Source: an uncultured Candidatus Competibacteraceae bacterium (lineage in GTDB: Bacteria; Pseudomonadota; Gammaproteobacteria; Competibacterales; Competibacteraceae). Taken from it: a DNA stretch of 13,533 bases. The notes under the pieces are model-generated. The model was not told the origin of the DNA and made no database searches. It saw nothing but the letters and a program-made list of their open reading frames with translations. This document shows positions 1-6,043 of the stretch, one piece after another. Location: positions 1 to 13,533 of the forward strand of contig CALMNY010000316.1 in the NCBI GenBank assembly GCA_937872125.1, in the 5' to 3' direction. How positions within the stretch are numbered: position 1 is the stretch's first letter; every line of letters begins with the position of its first letter. Position numbers and translations under genes: made by a program.

Positions 1-751
1 CCGGCTGGCCGTCCACCGTCAGGCGCAGTGGGCAGGCCGGCGTCGGCAACTGCAGCGCCGCCGGGCGCGTCAGCCAGGCCAGGCGGCCGCTGAGGCGCAG
101 ATCGGGGCGCGCCTCGGCGGGGATCTGCACCATCGGCACCCCGTCGCGCTCGACCACCCCGACCGGTTCGCCATTGAGCAGCACCGCCTGTGGCCAGGCG
201 TCGGCGGCGCCAGGCAACGGCAACCAGCTCGCCGCGAGCACCTCCCACTCGGCGCTGAAGTCGGCGCCCGCGGCGCCGACGTCCAGGGTCAGGCCCCGGG
301 GCCAGGCGCATTCCGGGGCGCTGCCGTCGGCCCGCCAGGGGCACAGCAGCGGGGCGGACGCCGCCTGGGCGGCCCAGGCCAGCCAGGGCGCCAGGGCGGG
401 CGGGAGCGCGGGGACGCGGGCCTGGGCCGCCGCCAGCAGCGCCGCGCGGGCCGGGCTCGGCTCCGGCGCGGCCGGGGCCGCGGGCGCCGGCGGGGGCGAG
501 CGGGTCGCCTCGTGCTGCGCATCGATCACCGCCACCGCCCGCGGCGCGGCGTCGTCGGGGGCGGCGGGGTCGCGCGCCCCGGCTTCAATCAGCTGCCGCA
601 GGTGCGCGGCCTTGTCCGGGGGGAGATCCAGTAACCAGCCGAGCGCGGCGGTGGGCGGGGCGGACGGCAGCGGCGCGCTGCTCAGGGCCAGCGACAGCAG
701 CAGCCCGCGCGCCAGGGCGCGGGACCAACGGTTTATGCAGGCAAGCGGCAT
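1..751 (-). CDS. Exported protein of unknown function (partial, 3' end outside window)
   Basis: Reading the minus strand from the ATG at 751-749 gives an open frame to the left edge, so about 250 N-terminal residues are visible. The first 35 or so residues form a typical Sec signal peptide: basic start (INRWSRALARG), hydrophobic core (LLLSLALSS), then small residues. The mature part begins with a short helical stretch, then an Ala/Pro-rich linker at about residues 80-100, then a segment with Trp and three Cys that looks beta-rich. An AGGAG lies 12 nt before the ATG, a little far but acceptable, and there is no better start. It is divergent to the RDD/TPR gene, so the two may be co-regulated. 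I do not recognise the family. The larger plus-strand frame over this DNA (174-914) lacks a ribosome site and has shadow-like composition. Confidence 0.72.
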   Translation of the reverse strand, partial: MPLACINRWSRALARGLLLSLALSSAPLPSAPPTAALGWLLDLPPDKAAHLRQLIEAGARDPAAPDDAAPRAVAVIDAQHEATRSPPPAPAAPAAPEPSPARAALLAAAQARVPALPPALAPWLAWAAQAASAPLLCPWRADGSAPECAWPRGLTLDVGAAGADFSAEWEVLAASWLPLPGAADAWPQAVLLNGEPVGVVERDGVPMVQIPAEARPDLRLSGRLAWLTRPAALQLPTPACPLRLTVDGQP

Positions 752-796
752 GGGGCAGAGCGGACTCCTGACGGACAGGGCGGGCGACCGGCGTGT

Positions 797-817
797 CCCG
801 GGGGCGCGGCCCCCGGG
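797..817. repeat. Perfect 9-bp stem hairpin in the divergent intergenic region
   Basis: CCCGGGGGC at 797-805 and GCCCCCGGG at 809-817 are perfect complements around a GCG loop. The element sits about 46 bp upstream of the minus-strand start and 137 bp upstream of the plus-strand start. No T-run follows on either strand, so it is not a standard intrinsic terminator. It could shape the 5' leader of the minus-strand gene or serve as a protein-binding dyad; its role is unknown. Confidence 0.5.
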
Positions 818-850
818 CGGCGGGGATTATCGGGCGCGGGGTCGGGGGGT

Positions 851-897
851 TTTGCCGGGAATGCGCGGGTTTTGCCCCCGTTTGCCGGGCAATGCGC
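851..897. repeat. Direct repeat pair, possible operator of the RDD/TPR gene
   Basis: TTTGCCGGGAATGCGC at 851-866 recurs at 881-897 as TTTGCCGGGCAATGCGC, identical apart from one inserted base. The copies start 30 bp apart, about three helical turns, so a regulator could bind both on the same face of the DNA. They end about 56 bp before the ATG at 954. The block also follows a -10-like TAGAAT at 912-917, for which no well-spaced -35 is visible. A regulatory role is inference. Confidence 0.4.
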
Positions 898-953
898 CCC
901 GGGCGCGCACCTAGAATCGCCGGCGGGTCATCACGGGCGGGAGCGGGGGGCAG

Positions 954-2588
954 ATGGGCAGCACGACACACCAGGCGGCGGATGACGTCCCGTTCACGCC
1001 GCTCGCGCCGCACCGTTACTGGCTGGCGGTGGTGGTGGACGGGGTGCTGGCGGGGGCGCTGGGACTGGCCGCCCTGCTGCTGGAGCGCCGGCTGGCCGGG
1101 GCGGCGGGGGTGTCCCCCGGACTGCTCGTCGCGGTCGGCGGCGGCGTGATCAGCGCCTGGCTGCTGGTCTGCTGGGGCGTGCGCCAGGCCACCCCGGCGC
1201 TGGCGGTGCTGGGGGGGCGGATCGTGACCGTCGCCAGCGGCGAGCCGCCGGGCTGGGGGCACTGGGCGCGGCGGTTGCTGGGCGTGGCGCTGCTGGTGGC
1301 GAGCCTGGGTCTGGCCGGGGGGGTGGCGCGGCTGCGCGGGGCGCGCCGCGGCCTGCCGGACCGGCTGGCGGGGACGCGGGTGGAGGCGCGCCCGCCCCCC
1401 GCCCCGCGGACGCGGCGCTGGGCGCCCCGGGTGGCGCTGCTGTGGCTGGGGGCGGCCCTCTTTGCCGTCAGCGGCGCGCTGGTGGTGATCGCGGGGTTCC
1501 AGGCCTTGACCGAAGGGCTGGTGCTGCGCACCCGCACCGCGGCGCAGTTTCCCGATGACGCCCGCTTCGCCCGCCTGTGCCCGCCAGCGGACGCCGCCGG
1601 TGAGGCCAACGGACCCGGGGTGGACGCGGCGGCGCGGGCGGCGGCGCAGGGCAAGCTCGCCGCAGCGGACAGCCGTCTGGTGGACTACGCCGGGGTGACG
1701 TCGCGCCTGGAAAGCGCGCGCAATCTGCTGGACTCGGCGGTAGCGATCGATCCCTGCTACGCCGCCCTCTATGTCGGCTATAGCCGCTATTTTCTGCGCC
1801 AGGCCACCGGGACGGAAACCCCCGCGGCCCTGGCGCGGGCGCGTACCGCCGTGGCGCGGGCGATCGCCCTCGAGCCGGACTACGCTCCGGCGTATGTGGT
1901 GGCGGGATTTGTCGCGCTGCGCCAGGGCGAGCTCGGGGCCAGCGCGGCCTATTTAGACACCGCCGAGCGGCTGGGTTCGACCGATCCCTGGCTGTTGAAT
2001 AACCGGGCGCTGCTGCACGAGGCGCACGGCGACTATGAGGCCGCCGCGGTGCTGTATCACCAGGTGAGCACCGCCAAGGACATGGAGCGGCACGCCCGGC
2101 GCTTCGCCCTCGATGGGCTTGGGCAGTACTACCGGCGCATCGGCGCGGTCGACCGCGCCCGGCAGGTGATCGGCGCGCGCATTGATGCCATTCCCGATGA
2201 CGGGGAGGGGTATGCCAAGCAGGCGGAGTTATTGCTCTGCGAGACCGGCGAGATCACGGCGGCGCTGGCCGCCGCGCAACGGGCCAATGAATTGCAGAAT
2301 AGTCTGCGCACCACCGGCTTGCTGGCCCAGGTGTATGTCGCGCGCTGGGCCGAGCAACTGCTGGCGGATAATCGCCAACTCCGGCGCGAGGCGCAACGCA
2401 GTCTGACCCTGGCGCAACGCCTCCATCCCGTCCCGCCGCCGGAGATGGTGGCCGGGGCCTGTCCGGGGGCGCGGCTGGCGACGCGGGTCGCGGCAGCGTG
2501 GGCGAAACATCAGGCCGATCAGGCAGCGCTGGCGGCACGGCGCGCGCAGGCGCGGCAGGCCAAGCGGCCGGACGCCGCGGGGGGCTGA
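954..2588 (+). CDS. RDD-family membrane protein with C-terminal TPR repeats
   Basis: The 544-residue product begins with an RDD domain: R21 and D29 in a first hydrophobic segment (about 24-43), a second segment (57-75), the family-typical RQATPALAVLGGRIV stretch (77-91), a third segment (about 108-124), and the closing DRLAGTRV motif (136-143). A further transmembrane helix lies at about 160-182. The rest is Ala-rich and helical, with TPR-like units at about 240-460 (for example LDSAVAIDPCYAALYVGYSRY and ALARARTAVARAIALEPDYAPAY). RDD proteins are poorly defined inner-membrane proteins, some linked to ion transport; the TPR part probably binds a protein partner. The start is supported by GGGAG and a G-run just upstream. 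The fusion of RDD and TPR in one chain is less common than RDD alone. No operon partner follows. Confidence 0.9.
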   Translation: MGSTTHQAADDVPFTPLAPHRYWLAVVVDGVLAGALGLAALLLERRLAGAAGVSPGLLVAVGGGVISAWLLVCWGVRQATPALAVLGGRIVTVASGEPPGWGHWARRLLGVALLVASLGLAGGVARLRGARRGLPDRLAGTRVEARPPPAPRTRRWAPRVALLWLGAALFAVSGALVVIAGFQALTEGLVLRTRTAAQFPDDARFARLCPPADAAGEANGPGVDAAARAAAQGKLAAADSRLVDYAGVTSRLESARNLLDSAVAIDPCYAALYVGYSRYFLRQATGTETPAALARARTAVARAIALEPDYAPAYVVAGFVALRQGELGASAAYLDTAERLGSTDPWLLNNRALLHEAHGDYEAAAVLYHQVSTAKDMERHARRFALDGLGQYYRRIGAVDRARQVIGARIDAIPDDGEGYAKQAELLLCETGEITAALAAAQRANELQNSLRTTGLLAQVYVARWAEQLLADNRQLRREAQRSLTLAQRLHPVPPPEMVAGACPGARLATRVAAAWAKHQADQAALAARRAQARQAKRPDAAGG

Positions 2589-2620
2589 ACGGCCGCGCAC
2601 GGACCAGTTGCGCCCGCCGG

Positions 2621-2641
2621 GGGCAGAGGGTAACCTTGCCC
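2621..2641 (+). other. Hairpin with GTAA tetraloop downstream of the RDD/TPR gene
   Basis: GGGCA (2621-2625) and AGG (2627-2629) pair with CCT (2634-2636) and TGCCC (2637-2641), closing a GTAA loop, with one bulged G. It begins 32 nt after the stop codon. No T-run follows, so it may stabilise the 3' end of the mRNA rather than end transcription by itself. Confidence 0.4.
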
Positions 2642-2890
2642 GCAAGCTGTGCATCAGCGATGGCCGACGCCCGCGCGGCGTCCCCGCTCTTTCTCCGTCG
2701 CGGCGCCGGCGCGACCCGGCCGCCGCGGCCGTGGTAGGCCGGTTACCGGTGCCGGCGCGCTCCCGGCGGTCGCCGGCGCGCCCGCGGCGCGTTGGCCGCC
2801 CCCTCTCTCCCGCCTCGTTGCGTCCCTGGCCAGGCCCGGTCCGTCCGCCGCCCGCGCCGCGGGTCGTCCGCTTTCCCTGACGTCACCGCA

Positions 2891-2922
2891 CGTCCTTGTG
2901 CTGGCAAGTAGTCCAGCGATAG
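2891..2922 (+). repeat. 32-bp dyad repeat, copy 1 (upstream of module 1)
   Basis: This block matches 8374-8405 at 30 of 32 positions. Its core is GCTGG (2900-2904), 8 bp, CCAGC (2913-2917), an 18-bp dyad of the size bound by dimeric helix-turn-helix regulators. Looser similarity extends about 20 bp upstream in both places. It lies 138 bp before the nuclease start; copy 2 lies 124 bp before the first gene of module 2. I infer a shared operator or promoter element. The spacing between GG and GC is 11 bp, one too many for a sigma-54 promoter, and no good -10 box is visible. Confidence 0.6.
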
Positions 2923-3030
2923 CAGTCCCGCTCCGGGGGTCTTTTACCACCCCCACGGGGCTGGTGATCACCCTCCGTAGCGGGTCTTGTTCGGCCGGTG
3001 CGCGCACCCGGCTTTCTGACTGACCCCACT

Positions 3031-3054
3031 CACGGGCTGCGCCCCCGTGCGGAG
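3031..3054 (+). promoter_or_regulatory. Leader hairpin abutting the nuclease ribosome-binding site
   Basis: CACGGG (3031-3036) pairs with CCCGTG (3044-3049). The GGAG site at 3051-3054 follows after one base, and the ATG is 6 nt further on. A hairpin this close to the ribosome site could modulate initiation. This start is preferred over an in-frame codon at 2998 because only this one has a ribosome site and because the family's conserved N-terminus begins here. Confidence 0.45.
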
Positions 3055-3060
3055 AATTCC

Positions 3061-3918
3061 ATGAACGAGCTGAAACTAAGCCCCACCGGGGTGCTGCGTT
3101 ACGACACCTGCCCCCGGCAGGCGTTGTTTTACCTGCAGGGTTGGCGGACCAAGGCCAAGGCGGACGCCCTGGTCTTCGGTTCGGTGGTCCACGAGGTGCT
3201 CGCCGGCTATCACGCCGGCACCTTGCCCCCCGACCAGCTGGGCGCCGCCTGGGACCAGAAATGGTCCGCGGCCATCACCCAGCCCATCGCCTACGGCGCC
3301 GAGCGCACCCCGGAAGGGTTGCGTCAGACCGGCGCCGCCTTGTTCGCCGCCTACCATGGCGTCTGGCAGGCCACCGGCCTGCAGACCCTCAGGGATGACC
3401 AGGGCCCCTGCGTCGAACGACGCCTGTTCGTGCGCTTGCCGCGCGCGCAGGTGTTGTTCGAGGGGGTGATCGATCTCGTCGCGACCCGTGACGGTCCACC
3501 GGCGATCGTCGACCACAAATCCCCCGGCGCCAAGCCGGACCCCAACTTCGCCGAAAAGTCGGATCAGCTCCTGGCCTACCAGGCGCTGTTCGACGCCAAT
3601 GCCCCGCTGCATGGATTGGGGCTGGCGGCGCAGATCGGCTTTGCCGCGCTGGTCAAACGCGCGGTGCCGAAAACCAGTCGCGGCACCGGACCGGAGGTCT
3701 TGCCGCCGTTGCTGGTGGAGCGGCGTCCCGCCGCTGAGGTGGCGGCGTATTGGGAAAAGGTCACGGATACCGCCAGCGCCATGCGCGCGGGCAGTTTTCG
3801 CCGCCGGTCCCTGGCAGAGCACAACTCGCCCTGCAAGTTGTGTGAGTACGAAGCCGCGTGTTGGCGCAACGACTTTACCGGCTTGACCCAGGGTCAGGAT
3901 CGCACCCTCGACCTGTAG
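3061..3918 (+). CDS. PD-(D/E)XK nuclease with Cas4/AddB-type iron-sulfur cysteines
   Basis: The 285-residue product has the RecB-like nuclease order (PDDEXK_1 type): N-terminal LSPTGVLRYDTCPRQ with C17, helix FGSVVHEVL with H44, a conserved Glu (E119 in VERRLF), FEGVIDLV with D138, IVDHKSPG with D151 and K153, and QLLAYQ (Q169, Y173). At the end, C258-x2-C261-x5-C267 together with C17 make the four-cysteine set that holds a 4Fe-4S cluster in Cas4 and AddB. All expected catalytic residues are present, so it should be an active metal-dependent DNA nuclease; strand polarity cannot be told. No cas1/cas2, helicase or CRISPR array is in the window, so it is not an ordinary Cas4 or AddB. It is the first gene of module 1, followed 93 bp later by a small cysteine-rich gene and then an AAA+ ATPase. 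Confidence 0.9.
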   Translation: MNELKLSPTGVLRYDTCPRQALFYLQGWRTKAKADALVFGSVVHEVLAGYHAGTLPPDQLGAAWDQKWSAAITQPIAYGAERTPEGLRQTGAALFAAYHGVWQATGLQTLRDDQGPCVERRLFVRLPRAQVLFEGVIDLVATRDGPPAIVDHKSPGAKPDPNFAEKSDQLLAYQALFDANAPLHGLGLAAQIGFAALVKRAVPKTSRGTGPEVLPPLLVERRPAAEVAAYWEKVTDTASAMRAGSFRRRSLAEHNSPCKLCEYEAACWRNDFTGLTQGQDRTLDL

Positions 3919-3926
3919 TTTTCTTG

Positions 3927-4014
3927 GGGGCTACGCCCCAGTCATCCCCGCGGCCCTGGCCAGCCGCGTTCGCTTTCCTGTACGCCCGTGGCCGGGGCGT
4001 TGGAGCATCCCATG
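3927..4014 (+). repeat. Duplicated leader, copy A (before the small Cys4 gene)
   Basis: From CCCCGCGG at 3946 to the ATG at 4012-4014 this 69-bp leader aligns with 4321-4391 (71 bp), with few substitutions and one or two small gaps. Shared landmarks are CCCCGCGG, CCTGGCCAGC with the palindrome CTGGCCAG, GCGTT, CCTG, a GCCC-TGGCC stretch and GGAGCAT at the ribosome site. A small hairpin (GGGGC-TAC-GCCCC, 3927-3939) stands in front, as in copy B. The preservation of non-coding sequence suggests a cis-acting element or a recent local duplication. Confidence 0.6.
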
Positions 4015-4254
4015 GACCACAACATGCTGGTGAAACTCGTCGACAACGGCGGCGTGACCATCCCGCCGGAGGTCATCGCCCAAGTCGGCAAACTGGTGCG
4101 GCAAAACACCCCGCACGACCTCGCCGGCCGGCCCTGGACGCCCTGCGGATTTGAGCGCAACGGCGCCTGTCAGGGCCCCCGCAACCCCCCCTGCCTGATG
4201 GCGGAGGCGGGACGCTGCGGCTACCGCCAGGACCACGACCAGGGTCTGCATTGA
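4012..4254 (+). CDS. Small protein with four evenly spaced cysteines
   Basis: The 80-residue product has a short N-terminal half with the turn DNGGVTIPPEV followed by a helix (about 18-31), and a C-terminal half with C45, C53, C61 and C69, each separated by exactly seven residues. Four Cys plus nearby His (H75, H80) could bind zinc or an iron-sulfur cluster, though the C-x7-C spacing is not one of the classic CxxC types. The ATG at 4012 is chosen over a GTG at 3988 because GGAG lies 6 nt upstream and because the matching leader before the ATPase gene ends at the same point. It sits between the nuclease and the ATPase genes. I do not recognise the family; an accessory or adaptor role is a guess. 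Confidence 0.75.
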   Translation: MDHNMLVKLVDNGGVTIPPEVIAQVGKLVRQNTPHDLAGRPWTPCGFERNGACQGPRNPPCLMAEAGRCGYRQDHDQGLH

Positions 4255-4281
4255 TCCCGGCCCGCCGGCTGCTCACGCACC

Positions 4282-4301
4282 GCCGCCCAGGCGGCATTTT
4301 T
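4282..4301 (+). terminator. Intrinsic terminator or attenuator before the ATPase gene
   Basis: GCCGC (4282-4286), loop CCAG, GCGGC (4291-4295), then A and five T (4297-4301). The stem is short but pure GC. It lies 28 nt after the stop of the small gene and directly before the second leader copy, so the ATPase may have its own transcription start or depend on read-through. Confidence 0.5.
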
Positions 4302-4302
4302 C

Positions 4303-4391
4303 GGGCGTAAGCCCTATCACCCCCGCGGTCCTGGCCAGCTGCGTTATTACCCCTGATTTGCCCTTGGCCCGGGCATGGGAGCATTCTCATG
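4303..4391 (+). repeat. Duplicated leader, copy B (before the AAA+ ATPase gene)
   Basis: This is the second copy of the leader described at 3927-4014. It starts with a hairpin GGGC-GTAA-GCCC (4303-4314, GNRA-type loop), continues with CCCCGCGG at 4321-4328 and CCTGGCCAGC, and ends with GGGAGCAT and the ATG at 4389-4391. The similarity to copy A is in non-coding DNA, while the downstream genes are unrelated. Confidence 0.6.
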
Positions 4392-5408
4392 AGCATGATT
4401 CAGACTGTTGAAATTTCCGTGGCCCAAACCTTTGGGGTCAACGTGCCAGAGGGGATGACCCTGCCCCGGTATGTCGACGGCCACCCCCTGCAGCATTTGG
4501 TGCCGCGTGTCGAAGCGCACAGCTTCGATCTCGATCTCCTGGCGCGGGGCATGGGCTGGCTGGTCGATGAGGAGCTGCAAGCCAACCCGCTGCTGTTGTG
4601 GGGGCCGCCGGGCTCGGGCAAGTCGAGCTTCGCCGCGCAAGTCTCGGCGCGGTTGAACCGCCCCCTGATCCGCGTGGACTGCCACGCGGACATGGATGCC
4701 CGCGATCTGCTGGGCGGCCTGCGGCTGGTGGACGGCGAAACCGTGCCCCAGCCGGGACCGACGGCGGTCGCGGCGCAATTGGGCGCCATCTGCCTGCTGG
4801 AAGAGGTGGACCGCCTGCGGCCGGAGACCCTGGTGGGTCTGAACGGCGTGTTGAACGGTGACGCGGTGCGGCTGCCCGAGGACCCGGGGACCATCTACCA
4901 ACGGGCGCCGGGGTTCGCGATCATCATGACCGCCAACACCAACCTGGCGCGGGACCCGCAGGCGCGCTACGTCTCCAACTCCCACGACATCAGCCTCCGT
5001 GATCGGGTGTTCCCGATCCACGTAGGGTATATGACGGAGGAGGCGGAGATCGCCACCATCCTCGAGCAGGTCCCCCTGCTCGCCAATGGCGGCGAACCGG
5101 AAGTGGCCAAGATGGTGAAACTGGCCCGGGCCTTGCGGGGCGGCTTTGTCGCCGGCGAGACCTCCTTCGTCATCAGCACCCGCACCCTCGTGCGTTGGGC
5201 GCGAGCGCTGACGATGTTCGTCGGCAGCGCGAACCGCATGGGCGTGCCGCCCCTGCTGTACGCCCTGAACGCCAGCTTCGCCGATGGGCTGGATGAGGAA
5301 GAGCGCACCATGCTCTTCGAGGGGTACCGCACGGTGATTGGCGACCAGGACGGTCGCTTCCAGGAGGCGGTGCGCAAGCTGGGCCGAACGACCTACGAGG
5401 GGGCGTGA
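4389..5408 (+). CDS. MoxR/CobS-like AAA+ ATPase
   Basis: The 339-residue product carries Walker A GPPGSGKS (72-79), the CobS/MoxR-style segment RVDCHADMDARDLLGG (95-110), Walker B ICLLEEVDR (134-142), sensor 1 in IIMTANTN (N183) and an arginine-finger region SLRDRVF (R204, R206), then a helical lid. The first Walker B acid is Glu (E138) in place of the usual Asp; the catalytic Glu (E139) is kept. MoxR-family ATPases act as chaperone-like remodelers, usually with a vWA protein; none is found here. GGGAG lies 7 nt before the start. The gene overlaps the next by one base (TGATG), so the two are translationally coupled. It is the likely energy-using core of module 1; proteins with the shared W-F tail are candidate substrates or adaptors. 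Confidence 0.92.
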   Translation: MSMIQTVEISVAQTFGVNVPEGMTLPRYVDGHPLQHLVPRVEAHSFDLDLLARGMGWLVDEELQANPLLLWGPPGSGKSSFAAQVSARLNRPLIRVDCHADMDARDLLGGLRLVDGETVPQPGPTAVAAQLGAICLLEEVDRLRPETLVGLNGVLNGDAVRLPEDPGTIYQRAPGFAIIMTANTNLARDPQARYVSNSHDISLRDRVFPIHVGYMTEEAEIATILEQVPLLANGGEPEVAKMVKLARALRGGFVAGETSFVISTRTLVRWARALTMFVGSANRMGVPPLLYALNASFADGLDEEERTMLFEGYRTVIGDQDGRFQEAVRKLGRTTYEGA

Positions 5409-5857
5409 TGACCACCCCCGCCACCCCGGCGCCCCGCTACCGCAATTACGGGGAGCTGATCAACCCCGCGACCAACACCTGCAAATTCTGGCTGGTGGAG
5501 GAGCGGCAGGGGGCGGTCTGGGTGCGGCACGGACGCATCACCCCGACCATGGGCAGCACCCCGGAGGAGCGCTGTCGCACCCTGATCGCCCACCCGAACA
5601 CGGCGGCGGTCAAGCGGGTGGGGCAGCTGGTGGGCGCTGGCGCCCTGATGACCGCGGTGGTCCGCGCCAAGGACAAGGCCAAGGAAGGTTACACGCTCCT
5701 TTGGGAGCCGTTGGCCGGCCAGCCGGATCGGGAACTGACCGCGTCCCCCCCGGCGACAACGGACGCGGCGCCCCGTCCCACCCCGGAGCCCGCTCCGGAC
5801 GCGACCCCACCGGAATCACCCGCGCACTGGACCTCCCAGGCGCGGCACTGGTTCTAA
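5408..5857 (+). CDS. Degenerate WGR-domain protein with W-F tail
   Basis: The 149-residue product has a WGR-like domain at about 19-98: NPATNTCKFWLVEE, then VRHGRITP where the name-giving Trp is His (H41-G42-R43), and a closing AKDKAKEGYTLL. WGR domains bind nucleic acids in PARPs and occur alone in bacteria. A Pro/Ala/Thr-rich linker (about 99-138) leads to the tail PAHWTSQARHWF at the very C-terminus. The same tail type ends the products at 6044-6916 and 9227-10048, which are otherwise unrelated to this one. The start ATG overlaps the ATPase stop by one base; G-rich GAGGGGG lies just upstream. A GTG at 5405 is an alternative one codon earlier. It probably works directly with the ATPase. The domain call is by motif and moderately certain. 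Confidence 0.82.
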   Translation: MTTPATPAPRYRNYGELINPATNTCKFWLVEERQGAVWVRHGRITPTMGSTPEERCRTLIAHPNTAAVKRVGQLVGAGALMTAVVRAKDKAKEGYTLLWEPLAGQPDRELTASPPATTDAAPRPTPEPAPDATPPESPAHWTSQARHWF

Positions 5858-5867
5858 CCGGCGGCGC

Positions 5868-5894
5868 GGGCCAGACAGTCTCCCTGTCAGGCCC
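5868..5894 (+). other. Hairpin after the WGR gene
   Basis: GGGCC-A-GACAG (5868-5878) pairs with CTGTC-A-GGCCC (5884-5894) with a single A-A mismatch and a 5-nt loop, 10 nt after the stop codon. There is no T-run, so it may protect the 3' end of the ATPase-WGR message or assist termination. Confidence 0.45.
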
Positions 5895-5944
5895 GTGCCC
5901 GCTCACCCTGACCCCGCGCGCGGCGGTGACGGACGGCACTCCCC

Positions 5945-6007
5945 GTGAGTACCTTCCGCGCCGTTCGCGCTTTTTTTTATCCCGGTTCGCGCCCCGGGGT
6001 TACTCAC
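5945..6007 (+). promoter_or_regulatory. Inverted repeat flanking a terminator-like hairpin
   Basis: GTGAGTACC (5945-5953) and GGTTACTCAC (5998-6007) are complementary apart from one extra base. They enclose the hairpin plus eight T at 5958-5978. The pairing could form a long-range stem in the leader of the next gene or mark a dimeric binding site. It does not overlap the terminator stem, so it is not a classic antiterminator. Confidence 0.35.
5958..5978 (+). terminator. Short intrinsic terminator between WGR and next gene
   Basis: GCGC (5958-5961), loop CGTTC, GCGC (5967-5970), then eight T (5971-5978). The stem is only 4 bp, but a run of eight T stands out in DNA of this GC content. It would separate the nuclease-to-WGR unit from the gene at 6044. 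Confidence 0.5.
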
Positions 6008-6043
6008 GACTGGCGGTCGCGCCCCGCCCTGGAGAAAAAAACG

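Larger units (their letters stand above)
2589..3060. other. Long intergenic region with several dyads
   Basis: I see no convincing gene in these 472 bp; the open frames on both strands are Arg/Pro-rich shadows. It contains a hairpin with a GTAA tetraloop (2621-2641), a 6-bp hairpin GACGCC/GGCGTC (2666-2682), the 8-bp palindrome TGACGTCA (2878-2885), the 32-bp repeat shared with 8374-8405, the 10-bp palindrome GGTGATCACC (2963-2972), the 12-bp palindrome GGTGCGCGCACC (2997-3008), and a hairpin directly before the ribosome site of the next gene. It probably holds the end of the RDD/TPR transcript and the control region of the nuclease gene. Confidence 0.6.

Noticed and set aside
585..1262. A 225-codon minus-strand frame spanning the divergent region
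   Set aside because: Low-complexity Arg/Pro/Gln-rich, covers the hairpin and direct repeats, and runs antisense to the RDD domain; a different minus-strand frame gives a proper signal peptide at 751.
2896..2925. Sigma-54 or sigma-70 promoter within the 32-bp repeat
   Set aside because: For sigma-54 the GG-GC spacing is 11 bp, not 10. For sigma-70, TTGTGC could be a -35, but the -10 positions (TAGCAG, CAGGTA) are poor and not conserved between copies.
2654..3007. A 117-codon minus-strand frame in the intergenic region
   Set aside because: Basic, Ala/Gly/Pro-rich composition without domain or ribosome site; the region is full of dyads and looks regulatory.
3061..3918. Canonical CRISPR Cas4
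   Set aside because: No direct-repeat array and no cas1, cas2 or effector gene occurs in the window; only the nuclease and cysteine motifs are shared.
3927..4391. Integron-type cassette recombination sites (attC) between the small genes
   Set aside because: The leader hairpins lack the GTTRRRY/RYYYAAC core sites and no integrase gene is present.
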